A DNA stretch of 64,000 nt, from positions 140,488,494-140,552,493 of the forward strand of contig BSWB01000005.1 in the NCBI GenBank assembly GCA_033239125.1. Reading direction: 5' to 3'. Under the pieces are notes generated by a model. It saw nothing but the letters and a program-made list of their open reading frames with translations, searched no databases and had not been told where the DNA came from. Every line of letters begins with the position of its first letter. The first letter of the stretch is position 1. The DNA comes from Fagopyrum homotropicum (Eukaryota > Streptophyta > Magnoliopsida > Caryophyllales > Polygonaceae). Positions 44,696 to 57,699 of the stretch are shown here, piece by piece. A program made the translations under genes and the position numbers.

Positions 44696-47343
44696 CTAGG
44701 TGTCCTTTGGAGGTGCACAGATCAACTTAACTTTGTCATCAGAAGAAGCCTGGCTACCGGAAGAACGCTTTTGTTCTTCCATAAGAAGTGATTGCAAGTC
44801 ACTGCCATTTGCCAAGCTGTTAAACTCAACTGCCTTTGATGGCATGGTTGGATACCGCCTTTGGCAGAAGGTCATTAGCCTTTTGATGGACTGAAGATAC
44901 TTACGAGTTGTTTCATCATTCATGATATGTGCAACACTGTTCGTGTAGATCTTCTCACGTGCTGAACGCTCGTGGATACCAACCATAGTGACACCAATAG
45001 GCCAGGGTGCATTTCCGATTGCCAACTTGATGTAGTGATCCATTGCAGCTAGATAGTCTCGCTGTATGCAATAGTTCACCATTATCATTAATGCCTGCTT
45101 TATGTCATCTGGAAGGACCTGCCAGAAAGAACATTTATGGTTTAGGTTCAGTTTGGCATAACATGTACTCCTTAGGAAACAGAATTTTAGCAACAATACA
45201 TGCCATGATTTACAAAACAACAGCTGATACACAAAAGCAGCTAACTGATATATACGTTCAATATTACATCAGAAGATCTGTTTCAGCTGTCTCAAGTTAG
45301 TTATGGGGAGGTGTTTATAGCTTTTAATGTTTAATGCTTGCAGATCTATTATACAGAAATCTGACAAAACACCAGCAGGAAAAACGAAATAAATAGCTGA
45401 CAGTTGAGGAAAACCTAGATGAAGAAGAAGTTTGCTTGGAGTATACCTATTTTTTTAACTATGTGGATGCCATAAGGGGTGTGTCTAGGTTAGATATGAG
45501 GTTGGGCAAAGGCGCAATAGAGATTTTAGATTATATAGATGCAGGAAATTTCAGATCATAGGAGGTTAATATAGATTTTGGAAGTTATAGAAGGTAGTTG
45601 TACGGTTGTAATATGAGCATGGACTACCAAAGAGTACTTTAGTCAGGAGTTGAAGTTTTTATGCCATGTAGTCTCACTCATAGTTCTCTTAGAGGCTCTA
45701 TAAATTAGGGGCTTTCAAAAGAAGGTTATTTTGAAGTCAAGAATTTCAATTAGCTCCTCCCACGACTCACAACAACCAAAAGGAATTCCAACTTCATGGC
45801 ATCGAAAGAACCCTATAGACCTGAGAAACCACTTGTTCCTTTCGAGTAGAACCAAGTCATCAAACTTGAGACTCGAGTGGCTTCATCATTCATCACTCAA
45901 TAACAAGATTTGATAGCTTAAAGTTTTAAAGATCATCGATGCAAGGATCCAACATAATAGCTAAAAGTTTTAAAGATAATAGATGAAGGATCCAGCATCT
46001 CCCAGTCCTGTAATGATTCCTGTGTCCACTAATGCATCTCTTAGGGAAAAGTTTTTTAAAAGAGGTCTACAATGGCTTAAAATTATCCATTTAACTAGAG
46101 AGAAGAACCAAGGAATCATCAAGGGAGAAAAAGTATCAGCAACAAGTACATATCCCATACACAAAGGGCAATGCGAAATTCTAGAATGATCCCTCAACTT
46201 CTATGATCACACGTCTCCAAATGTTTAAAGCAGATACAAACTCAAATACTATCTTAAATTAATGTCATTGACATAGCAATGCGAAATTCTAGAAGAGTTA
46301 TATTAAACCTCAACAGTAAACTCCTATGAAGAACAGTTCTCTTGTGAACAAATAATCTAAATGGAACCAAATTATTACATCAAAAACCCATATATGTAAG
46401 CAGCTCTTTGTCATTCGCAATGTAGATAAACCATTTAAAACATCATAACAAATCAAATTCAAAGAGAATATGAATCAGAAGTCCTAAAATTGAAACAATC
46501 ACTAACCTTCTTCCTGCAAAACTTGAAGAGAGGATGCAAGTACCGAGCACACTGCTTAAACGTAGCAACCATTTGCTTCCCTTTAGCAGTCCTCCTCTCA
46601 GCTTCACCCATCTCACGCAATTCCTGGTTCCATTCATTCAACAACTTCTTAAAGAACACCAAAATCTTATCTTCCTGGCACAACTCATCAAAATTAGCCT
46701 TCATCCTTTTCAAATCCTTATCAGCATCGGCACCAGAAGATGCCCCATCACCACTCAAATCATCATCACCGCCATTACCACCCTCACCATCCTCCAAATC
46801 CTCACTCTTCCTCTTCCTTTCACCCATCATCCCAGTCTTCTGTCTCTTCTTCAACTCCACAATATCTCTCAAAAAATCATTCGTTTGCCCCTCCGTCATA
46901 TCGCTATCAACCTCAAAAGTCCCAGCCTTGAGAACAAGCTTGAGCCGATCAAGACGAGCATCGTCATCCTCGCCGAAGAGAGTGACTGGCTGTTTAAGCA
47001 ACCTAAGTCGCCGAATAACTTCCGGTTTAGGGAGATCGAGATCGTCAATTTTCTTCTCGTCGGAACCGATAGTTAGGGTTTTGGCGGATGTATCGGGTTT
47101 GGATTTGGATGAGAGGGAATTGAGGGAGGAAGAGGCTGTCGCGGAAGAGGTGGAGGAGGTGGCGGTCCCGGAGACTGATGAGGAATTGCGGTTTTGCTTG
47201 GATTGGAGTTCTTGCTTTTCTTCTTCGCGAAGCTTCTGGAGACGCTTCTGTTCGATCTCGGAACGCTTGAAGAACTTCCGGCCACCGGTCTGCTCGGCGA
47301 GTGCCTTGCGCTTCTTCTCCAGCTCCTGTCTGAGCAGATCCAT
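44696..47343 (-). CDS. PRP18: Pre-mRNA-splicing factor PRP18
   Basis: Two exons (47343-46507 and 45118-44696) join to 1260 nt, 419 residues, the size of the plant family. N terminus: MDLLRQELEKKRKALAEQTG, a coiled, Lys/Glu-rich segment, then a Ser-rich linker. Next is a PRP4-like (SFM) motif LPKPEVIRRLRLLKQPVTLF. The Prp18 domain contains CQEDKILVFFKKLLNEWNQE, QCARYLHPLFKFCRKK, LPDDIKQALMIMVNYC, NAPWPIGVTMVGIHERSARE and RKYLQSIKRLMTFCQRRYP. Prp18 is a U5-associated factor for the second transesterification step, holding exons during 3' splice-site ligation with Slu7. The single intron is 1388 bp. No defect seen. Confidence 0.96.
45913..45999. repeat. 44-bp tandem duplication in the PRP18 intron
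   Basis: Copies start ATAGCTTAAAGTTTTAAAGA at 45913 and ATAGCTAAAAGTTTTAAAGA at 45957. Upstream, 45430-45900 has an LTR-like look (CTCTATAAATTAG at about 45694) but no pair. Confidence 0.7.
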
Positions 47344-47576
47344 AGTCGCCGGTGATTTAGGGTTACGGATGAAGCGAACGTCACCGGAGGGGAGACCGCC
47401 GTTTGCAATATAGATGGATAGGAATATGGGATGAAACCAAAAAGGATGCCGTAGAGTTTCCCTGTGTTCGTAATAATCGTATAGTTCGTGTTATTCGGAT
47501 TTACGAATACAATCGGTTAAAATTGACGTAACTGCACGTCACGCTGAACGTGCTGACATGTCCAGCTCAACCCGGT

Positions 47577-48135
47577 TATAAACTAGTTGAGTTTGAGCCT
47601 TAATTTTGTACAAATGAATTCGTATTTGGGTAGTTTATAAAGTAAATGAGGTAGAATCCAACTTTTGACAAGTCTATACCCAATCAATTCTGAGTAGTTT
47701 GGCTTGCATCATGTTGTTATAATGTTATTTTATAAACGAGTTGAGTTTGAGCCTAAATTTTGTATAAGTTTTAAAACTAGTTCCTATTTGGCTAGTTTAG
47801 AAATGAAAGAGGTTGGGTCAAGCTTTTGATTGGCTGATATCAAGTCAATCCCGAATAGTTCGGTTAAAATAATGTACTTAAAGTGTTATTTTAGCTGAAA
47901 GAGCCAAATTTTACCCGAATGAGCCGAGCATTGTCATGCTCAATCTCGACTCATTTTATAAATGAGTTGAGCATGAGTCAAATCCAAATTGTGTATGAAC
48001 TTTAAAATGTGAATATATTTGACTCGTTTAGAAAGTGAACGAATTCGGGCCGAGCTTTTGACGATCAGAGATAGACTATAGATGCAAGTCAGAGTAGCTC
48101 GGCTAAATTAATACTCTTATAGTGTTATTTTAGCT
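47577..48135. repeat. Degenerate tandem repeat upstream of PRP18
   Basis: Three diverged units start near 47577, 47728 and 47954 with TTATAAACTAGTTGAGTTTG-like words. They continue through GTATAAGTTTTAAAA, TTTGGCTAGTTTAGAAA and AGCTTTTGA to AATGTTATTTTA. Units are about 150-230 bp. GAGCC/GGCTC-type words recur, like subterminal repeats of a hAT-type element. Confidence 0.6.
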
Positions 48136-50001
48136 GAACAAATCGAAGAACAGCAATGAGGACGTGTTAGCGGAAGCAATGTATATGTAAAACTCACATA
48201 GACCACTAGTAAAAAACTCCTGTTTAAGTTCTCCCTTATATTTCAGATTTCAACCACCTATACCCGACTACTCCCGAAAAACCCTTCATTTAGCCGGTGC
48301 TCAAAACACCAAAACGTGTTCCAAAAAAATGGTTCACGGAAAATAAAATAAAAAATCATAAGTGAAGTTAAAGTTTGTCAATTTGTTTCCTTTGTTCATT
48401 GTTTAGTGTTTTCTACCTTATTTTTTAGGTTTTATCGTCTTGGTGTCCTTAAGTTTGGACTTTTTCTCTTGGTATTTACAAGTTTTTAAGTTTTTTCTTT
48501 GTGCATTCATAGTTTGATATATTTATCCCTATACCATTTCTTAATATATTTTATAAAAAAATTCTAATTATAAAAAAAATAAATTGAAAAGTAATTATGA
48601 CTATATTAAAGATTTATTTTATAAATACTAAGTAATATACAAAAGTATATTTTATTTCTTTAATAAATAAAGATTTTTTTTATATATTTTTAATTTTAAT
48701 AAGGGTATATAATTAATTTTAAATATTTGTATTTGACTTTTAAAATTAAAAAAAACATCAAAAATACGTTTATACCATCACCTAGTATTTTATAAGACCA
48801 TTAAATTTAAAATTTAATATGGTCATAATAAGTTTTAAAACTAATTATGTAAACTTACTTAATATAAAAATATAATAATATATACTTATAATTGAATTAG
48901 TTTTATATTTAATTTTCTAAAAAATTTATTTTAATTAAAAATAAAAAATAGATTTAGATTTATTGTTTTAGATTTTTATATTAAATATATATTAAAAAAA
49001 TACTTCTATTATAAAATTATTTTTTTAAAATTTAATAAGATCATAATTAATTTTAAATTTATTTTTTAAAATTTTATATTTTATAATTAAAATTTTAATA
49101 TAATATATTAAGAATGAGTATAAGGAAAAATAAATTGAATAATGTTCGGAGAAAATTTAAAATTTTGTAGAAACCAGGAGAAAAAGTAGTAGAGAGAAAA
49201 TTTTATTTATAACAAAAGACTGTCTTTCGATATCTATGCTAACAAAGAAGTGAAAGTTTGCTTTATTGACCCCCAATGATGAGTCTATCATGCTTCATTA
49301 GGCCCAAACAAAATGCCCAAATGGTCAAATTTTTATAAAGGCCCAGTACCATAAGCCCTAAGAAGAAGGCCTTCATATTTATACACCCATTTGAATTTAC
49401 AAAACCAGATTAGCCGTGGGCTTCTCATAAGCTCCCTCTTAAATCTTCATTGTATAAAAGAATAATCCCTCTAAAAAAATTTATTTTAAGGTGCTTTGTT
49501 CTCATTTATGCTTTTAATTAGGTAAATATACCCAATCTTTTGTATTTTTTCTTATACTCTAAACACTGTTCTCTCAAGGGGTACATTTACTAAAACTAAA
49601 ACTAAAAAAAATTTGGTAAACCAAATTGTTTCGTTCTCCTCACGTATGGGTCAAACTTCCAGTACAGATTTATAGACTTTTGAATTAAACATTTAAAAAT
49701 TACGAATTGTGACTTCTGTTTTTAAAAAAATGAACGCTTAATTGATGAAAGAAAACTAGAAAAATAAAAATAAAAAATCAATAGAACAATAAAGTAAATA
49801 TTGTGAGACAATAAATTAAACGCCAGTGAAAATATGTATTTAAAAAGTATGAATCTACTAAAGGTTTGCATATTATTACAGACAATTAATATTTGACAAA
49901 CATTTTGTTCAAATCCGTAAAGTTGTGCTATTTTACAAACCAATAAAAAGTTTCACATATTTTATAAATAGGAAAATTTCGATGGTGTTTATATACTTTA
50001 A
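48136..50001. other. Gene-free AT-rich interval
   Basis: Very AT-rich (notably 48540-49140) with no supported gene. A patch at 49295-49400 has several GGCCCA/GCCCAA words, as at 4003, but no gene next to it. Confidence 0.45.
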
Positions 50002-50293
50002 GGGCCCGTTTGGTTTCAACTCCGGAAACGGAAACGGAATGGAAATGAATTTAGTCCATATGTATATTAATATTCATGAAATTCTATGGAATTATTCCTT
50101 GTATTTACATGCAAAATGCACTTGTCTTCCCATATTTTGTTACCCTATAGGGTATCAAAAGTAATCAAATTCAACTTCAATTACTTTAAATCACAAGGAA
50201 TGATTCCAACAACTTTCATGAATAAGGGTATATATATGGACTAGATTCGTTTTCATTCCGTTTCCAATTCCGGAGTTCAAACCAAACGGGCCC
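50002..50293. mobile_element. Tourist-like MITE, 292 bp
   Basis: It is flanked by TAA on both sides (49999-50001 and 50294-50296). The long near-perfect inverted ends are GGGCCCGTTTGGTTTCAACT and the complement of GGGCCCGTTTGGTTTGAACT, each continuing CCGGAA...GGAAACGGAATG. The interior is non-coding and related to the copy at 41508. Confidence 0.9.
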
Positions 50294-50607
50294 TAAACCT
50301 TTTCGAATTCAGTCTAATAATTTATTAGTTTTCATGTGACATGAGCATTATAGTTTTTCAAAATATAAATTTATATCGTCCATAAGTTAACATTTAGAGG
50401 GAACAGGTGGTTCATGACCGTTGTTAGCTCCTGTTTATTATTAGTAGTTTTGATTTTTTTGATAACTTTTGAAATGAATACCTTTTTTTTTCTTTTCCCG
50501 TTCACTCAAAATATTAACTTATACATATCTTTCAAAAAATTATAAAGTTTAGAGATACATCAAGAAATTGAGTTTTTATTTGGGTATAATCTTAAAACGC
50601 CTATAGC

Positions 50608-50977
50608 TAGGGATGCACACGATGGGACCGGATCAGAAAACAGGATCGGATCGGAAATTACGGTCCGGTCCGGGACCGTAATGTGAATTTTTATACTTTT
50701 AATATTTTTTAACTAGAACAACATCCGGTCCGGATATAATCCATACAAAAAAATATATTTTAAAAAAATAAAATTAAATTAAATGGTCCAGACAGTAACG
50801 ATATGGTCCGGTTGATGGACCGTTTCATAATAAACCTGAAACGGTCCGTCCGGTCCGGTCCGTGACTTTACGGTCCGGTCTTAACCGTTTCATAATAAAC
50901 CTGAAACCGTTCGGTCCATGACTTTACGGTTCGGTTCGGTCCGTGACTTTACGGTCCGGACCGTTTGGACAACCTTA
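50608..50977. mobile_element. hAT-like MITE filled with GGTCCG motifs
   Basis: It starts TAGGGATGCACAC and ends GTTTGGACAACCTTA (imperfect inverted). Flanks CCTATAGC and TATACAGC are a worn 8-bp duplication at best. The interior is dense in CGGTCCGGTCCG and its complement; it resembles the element at 37579 in motif but not in unique sequence. Confidence 0.65.
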
Positions 50978-51509
50978 TATACAGCATAAATGTCCCATCC
51001 CGGATTTCCTATTTATAAAATATGTAGAATTTATGATGAAAAATTATAAGATTTTCAGAAAATGATTTGGAAAGCATAAGTAGGAAAGAGTTTGCAAGAT
51101 GTAGATTTGAGGTTTAGCCTTTAGTTGTGAAATGGTGCTCTTTGTGCCCTTTATTGTCCTGTTTCCTCTTTCCATAAGATCTCGACAGATAAGTTTGGCT
51201 CTTACGTATCAATAGTTTAAACACTATCTTTTGCTTTTTCCTAAGGCTACTTTTAGCCATATCCTTTAGGGCTTTCGCTATCACACGGTTCCAATCTTAT
51301 GATATAAGCATGCATTTATCATCACAAACTACGTAGGGTTCCATACCAATGAAGACCAAAAACTTAACTCCTTTCTTTAAAATCTATCCATTAATGGGTC
51401 CTTTCATTATGCTAAATATTGCATTAGTTTCTAAGAAAATTGTGCCTAGACCGACTCAAAGGTATAATCTTATTCGCCTCAATCCGCCTTTCGGGTTCTA
51501 TAACACTTC

Positions 51510-54500
51510 CTAAGACGAAGCTACCACTCTATCGAACATGACTTTGGCAATGTGAGCATCGATGGTGCTAGGAGAACAATATGCAGTGTAGTAATAACTC
51601 CGCGCCACCTCCCAAAACCCGATCTTCGTGTTTCTATCCATGCCATTGTTCGAAAACACCATCTCCGCTAGCCTTTGCATGTCTTCATTCACCTCCTTAG
51701 GTATCCCGACCTCCGTGTCCTGCCACATATCAATATTTCAATTATCATCGTTAATTACTGTCTTAGGTCTAAGTTCAACACACAAATCTGCTGAGATTAC
51801 ATCTGGAATCAATTGACAATAGGAGGAATACCTGGCTGGTGTTATGCTTAGTTGTATGGAAATGCCCTAGTTGGTGACAAATTTTGTTGGTCATGTCCAC
51901 AAGGTGTTGGTAGTCTTGTTCGATGCTCGTTAAGCCACCGGAGTTAGGGTTCGCGGCTAGGATTGTCCGAGTTAGCAGCTCGGCTTCTCCTGTGTACCTA
52001 TCTCCTGTTGTTGAATAGCTTACCATCCAATTTTCCCACTATTTGACATCCAAGAAAAGCAAATTCTTTACACATCTTACTTATATGTTCAAGAAGTTTG
52101 TGTCAAGCGAACCCTAGAGCAGGAACTTACAACTTGATGGAGATTGTCGCGGATGTCGACCCCGTGCGCAACCAGGACATCCGTTGACAGCTGATATAGG
52201 GTGCTTACCAGTGTGCTCAGGATCCCTTTCCTTCAATGCAGAAAAAGGAAGGAATTCACTTCTTTTATCACATATTTAACAACTGAGGTAAAAAAAAAAA
52301 AAAAAGAAAGTGTAGTGCTTGTGGCTCACTGTTTGTGTATTGATCATTAACGGATATATGAGACCACCTTTTACCAAAACTGAGGTAAAAAAGTATGTTG
52401 GAACCTTGGTAAGAGATGACTAGCACTGAGCATTGCCCGGTTCGGTTTTTGGACTGGATCGGATCGAAACCAATAAATCTGATCTTCGGTCCAAACAGTT
52501 TGGTCCACAATCAGTCCGGAATGCGGACTTGAAATATTTGGTATAGATATTGTTCCGGTCCAGACCAGGACCGGTTTTAAAATGGAACTGAACCGAATAA
52601 TTTGATCAATTTCCGGTCTGGTCTATGAATAGTACTAGAGATGACCCAAATGTCCATAACTGACGTAAAAAGTATGTTGGAACCTTTTACCTTCAGTTTT
52701 ATACTATTTCAATTTCATTTTTAAAGTTCCGATGTGGGAACTTCCCGGAGCTCCAAATAGAAAGAGTATATGTAGCTACTATAACTCATCATTCAATTTT
52801 AATGGTAAAAAAGATTTAGGGCTACCTCTCATTGTTGGATACATCAAGGCTTTTGCAAGAGCTCCAAAACTCGTTGGCAAACGCCTCTCGATCCTTTTGC
52901 AAGATGAAATGAGACGCGATTGCTTCGACCAGGGCTGCAGCCTTCGCCCATGCTAGCCTTTCAGTTGACCTCTCGGGCTCGAATATGCTAGCCGCAGCTA
53001 CAAAGTATAGTCGCAACAATTTGTCTTGGCTCAAGCCATACTCCCCAAGATTGTTATCCTCAAACCACCTACACATTTCAACCAAATATTGAAAAATTAC
53101 CAGACTTTCAAAAACTTATCTACTAATAACATTATATTAGCTTATGTTTGCACGTAATATTTACCTCTTAACGCTCTCCCATTCGAGTACGTGCACATCT
53201 TGACAAGCTTTGTAGTCTAACTTCGCGAGCTCAAGGTAGAGATTGTTGTTGACAAAAGGCATCCTATTAACAACGTATTAACAGAAAATAATGTCAAAAC
53301 ATGAACATTAGTATGTTTAATTCGAAGATAAACAAACATATGAGAGTGTTGATTCCGCTAAGATTACCTGTAAAGCGTCTTCCCAATCCATACATCGTCT
53401 TCACCACCGTATTGTTCAACGTATAACCTCGACTCTATACGAGGTAAACTAGCGTACCATGGTAAATCCAACGCGTAACCCACCTGAATAATCACACACA
53501 TAAGTCATTTTATAATCAAAGTTTAGTATCATGTTAAGTGTACAAATTGCCTTACATCGAAAATATGAACCTAACATATAAGTTTTATGGCTACTCCTCG
53601 TATAAGTCATGCCCATAGGTTCACTTGACCTTGTTAAAAGTTAAAACCCAATTTAACTATGACTATTGTGATTTCATATTTGGTATATCTATGCTTGGAT
53701 ATGGGATCATATATATACATATATACAGTAAATAAAAGACAATTTAACTGGTGCAGATATTCTATGATATCTAAGAGAAAAAGAACCCACCTTTACCTTT
53801 TCTATTATTGATGAATAAAGAGAAGTGGGAAACATATATATTTATATAAGATAGCTTAAGATTGGAAAGTGTGTGATATATGTTGATATTCCCATTACTA
53901 ATAGTGGTATACCCCAAGATAAAAAGCATATATAATAATAATAAAGTAATTAAGTCATAACTTTGGTCAAAAGCCTTTCTGTCTTGTACAAGAAATTGTC
54001 ACATTTGACACACAATTATATCTTTTATTTAATCTAGTTAAATCTTATATTATTTGTTCTAAGTTTGATCCATCCTAGGTCTTATTCTATCACTAATCAT
54101 TTGTGGACACTATTCGTCTATCAAATCATGATTAGTATAATATTAATCTGAAAAGGTTTGTTTTGGAATTATCCTACAAATCCAATAAAAGCATATTATT
54201 CCTAGTTTAATACTATGTACATTAAATGGTCTTTATTTTAATCAAAGTTGTTAGACGCATGTGAAAATTTTATTATGTGCAAATATACTTTTAAACATGA
54301 AATATAGCAATAATATTTACGATTTTACCTACGTACAGATGCATCCATGTGACCATTTAAAGGACGATGGATAAATGGTTAAAGGGTAGGTAATGGAAGT
54401 GATTCATTGAACCATCCAATCACGTAACATTCGGTGATTAAAGTTAAAGGTAGGGAAAGGAAGGGGTTCATTCACTCATCGTCCGACCATTGTCAACCCA

Positions 54501-57500
54501 AATCACCATCATTCACTAGGGAGGTAAGTTAATAATTAATTACCCATGATTTTATTGGGTTACGAAAAAGTGGGAATTTAAAATTATATAATGAAATTAT
54601 GAATGAATTGAGAAATTTGACTTACCTCGCCCGGTAAGTCCTTCATAATGATCCACTTATCAAAGAGTTCATTGCAAGCTTGTTTTTCTATCAAGTACTT
54701 TGAAGAAAAATTTCTTGCTTCTTCAAGAATCTCTTCACCGAAATACTGTAGTTGAGATGCTCTTAAGAGATTGTACATTCCAGTGACTGCTTGTGTTGAT
54801 TGCCCAGCAAAGCAAAAGAATTCCCCATTTTTCTTGAAGTTCTTGAAAACATCTAATTTTCATTGTTATAACATATGTAAGAAAGATAAGATAAGAAACT
54901 AAGCGAAACAAGCAAGATAAAACACATGGATATGATTTACTTGTACAAATTGTGTTAGCTACATCCATGGAAAGATGATTCGAGGATGAGTAAAGTGATA
55001 ATAAAAGCTTTATGTACGTAATATGTCAAGTTTTGTCCAGGTTGAAAATTTTGATGGTGCAAGTCAATTTTAAACATTTCGCACGTTCGAGTGTACATAA
55101 GTCAACCATAAAAAAATTACCTGGGGAGACATCGTAGCCATGTAACCTTAAAATTCTAAATCCCATTGCAGTGTCATCAATGTCTTGCACATCTGAGTTC
55201 CTTGCCCAACATATTCCATTTTCAGTCCAATATCTAAACATTGTAAACATACAAAACACATATATTATAATTAAAACGTAACACTATTACCTCATCTATG
55301 ACATATAAATAACTATTCGCGTACCGATGAATGTAGTTCACGCATTCGTTGATCTCGTCTTTAAAAAACCGACTAATTCCAAGTCGTTGGAGCCGATCAA
55401 CGGCCCATATATGTTCGAACAAGTCCACAGGGTAAACATTCGGCACTGCAAGAACAATAATTACATTACATCAATAAATATTCAATAATGTTTTTCAAGT
55501 ACTTAGTATTAGTATTGATTATCTACTTTATTACCTCCTCCATTAAACTTAGAAACAGCATTTTCCAAGTATCTTAAACAATTCAAATCTCTGGTTTGCA
55601 TGAGAGCAAATGCAGTAGAAGCAGGAGAGAACAAGAAAGATCCATCTTTGTTTTGTAATTTTAAAAGTTTGTCCCATTCTAATCCCGTCATTCCTTCTAG
55701 GCTGTGCAACAATGATGTTGGTATGTTGTGCAATATTTCCTTTGGGATCCTGCAAAATATGCACATATTTTAGGTCTCAACCACACATAAATTTAGTGAG
55801 GTACTGACAATAAAACAAATATTCCATCAATCTTATACATTGGGTTGTGAACTTATTTATTACCGATGTAAAAACTTTGTTCCGAACATAATTTGTTTAT
55901 CAAAACAACTCACATACAAATTTTGTCGCTTATAACGTCTAACGAAAGAATACTCTTTCATATAATTTTCTCAAAAAATATGACCAAATCTACATATTCA
56001 ACCTTTGACTAAAAAATTCAATAATTATACTTATCTATTTATTTTTCTCGAGCAATTTTTCCCTAAGAAAACACACAAATTGAGAACCAAAAATCTTCAA
56101 AAAAAAATGGCACATAAAATATAGAAATTACTAATAAATTAATAAATATTAGATAAGGTTTGGTTTGGGATAGTTTATAGCTTTATCATTTGTACATGAA
56201 AGTAAGGTAAAGTAGGCAAACATAATGATGAGAATTGAGTTGTTGGGACTTGTTTCATATTAGAAAAATGCTTGAAAACACTTGCATAGTAAACAATATA
56301 AATAAAATATAACCTTTGGAGCTTTATGTTTCTCTGTGCATGAATGTGTTGTAGAAATCCTGAAGTATCCAAAAATTCAATCCCCAAATCTCTTGCAATC
56401 TCAATAAGTGAAGGAAAAACAACCTCAAACCCTATTGGCATATGCTCATCCTTCTCTTCTCCAAGCTTACTCAAATTCTCTTTAATGAACTCCATACCTA
56501 TTCATCATTATTAAAAAATAGAGACATGAACTTTAGGTATGTTACATGTCTAGCAACTTAAGTTTAGTATAGTTAAGGGGTCCATTAAGAGCATTGAGTT
56601 AAAATAGAGGAAGGTTGATAATTCCCTTCGTCCCAATAATCTACACTACTAAACGAAACTAAACTTTCAGGTTTAGTTACCTTTTTCGGATTGGTCGGGA
56701 CAAATGTTCCATGTTGTAAGGGCAATTACACATCCTAACGTATTTATAATACGATCATGTGCTTCAAACATGCCTTTATCACCCCAAGACCCGTCTTCAA
56801 GTTGATTTGTCGCAATCCATTCCAAACTTGTAGGAAATTGCGGCTTTCCATTTACGTCTTTCACAAGGGCCACCCACGCCGTGTCGTAAGGAGAAACCGA
56901 TATTTCCCCGTCACTCATCGATCTTAGGATGGAACGAATCTCGTGCACTCTTTCCTTGTTCTCGTCCGATACATTCCCCTACACACATACATGCACATCA
57001 AACACATGTAACGCAAAATAAGATCTTTAAGACATTGATGGTGATTCTCCCTTTTGTTTAATGATTAACAACATCATTACATATACTAGGTACCAATACA
57101 ACATATAAACCAGCGAGATAGAACAACCACCAACTTAGACGGTTTATGACATTATAAAAGTATACTTTGAAGGACAAAATATCAATATGAATTCATATTT
57201 ACCTTGAGATTATGAGTTGGGATTTGCAAATTATCCTTGTTATAATCATGATTAGGCCACTTAATAAGTGGGTTACGATCAGTTTGAAGTACACCAAAAC
57301 CCTCTTTCTTGATCTCTTGGATACTTGGGGTGTCGGGGTTTGGTGTTGCATTACACCTCAATCTTCTCAACCCACGCCCAATTTGCTTCTCTCTTGCTAC
57401 AATTGATAGCACACCTACACATACAACAAACACAATCAATACACGTGTTAATCTTCACTTAAACCGACTTTTTTCTGAAAGATAAGACCATTTCGAGACA

Positions 57501-57699
57501 AACCCAGTTGAGAAAATCATGAAAAAAAGATGGGTTTTTCTGGGTTTTTTAAATAAACAATCAGATCTCAACTTTAGAGTGATTAGACGATAAAGTGAAG
57601 TATAAAACACAAGATTTGCAGACACTTACTAGGCGATGGTGGAAGAGATGATGTGTTAAAGCTAAGAGAGAGGGTGATAGAGGAGGATTGAGTACACAT
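51510..57699 (-). CDS. CPS: ent-Copalyl diphosphate synthase (class II diterpene cyclase), plastidial
   Basis: There are 14 exons: 57699-57630, 57414-57203, 56978-56681, 56497-56314, 55749-55535, 55445-55325, 55233-55121, 54852-54626, 53483-53368, 53263-53165, 53068-52826, 52230-52131, 52038-51832 and 51719-51510. They join to 2415 nt, 804 residues, all phases consistent. A Ser/Thr-rich plastid transit peptide is followed by SPYDTAW (123-129). The class II acid motif DIDD is at 384-387. The His-Asn dyad of ent-type enzymes is present as H270 in LHSLEGM and N329 in VPNVYPVD, 59 apart as in Arabidopsis GA1. No class I DDxxD motif was seen. It converts geranylgeranyl diphosphate to ent-copalyl diphosphate, for gibberellins or specialised diterpenoids; sequence alone does not decide which. 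One intron (52231-52825) carries a hAT-like MITE. Confidence 0.95.
52421..52637. mobile_element. hAT MITE in a CPS intron
   Basis: It has a perfect 8-bp duplication GAGATGAC at 52413-52420 and 52638-52645. The ends are TAGCACTGAGCATTG and the complement of TAGTACTATTCATAG. The 217-bp interior is rich in GGTCCG, CCGGT and CGGTTCGG words. Outside it, a ~30-bp block (GTATGTTGGAACCTT) also occurs on both sides, at 52378-52407 and 52658-52686. Confidence 0.82.

Noticed and set aside
46490..47413. Long plus-strand frame of about 307 codons opposite PRP18
   Set aside because: It is the antisense shadow of PRP18 exon 1; its composition (Ser/Leu/Arg runs) mirrors the Lys/Glu/Ser-rich coding strand.
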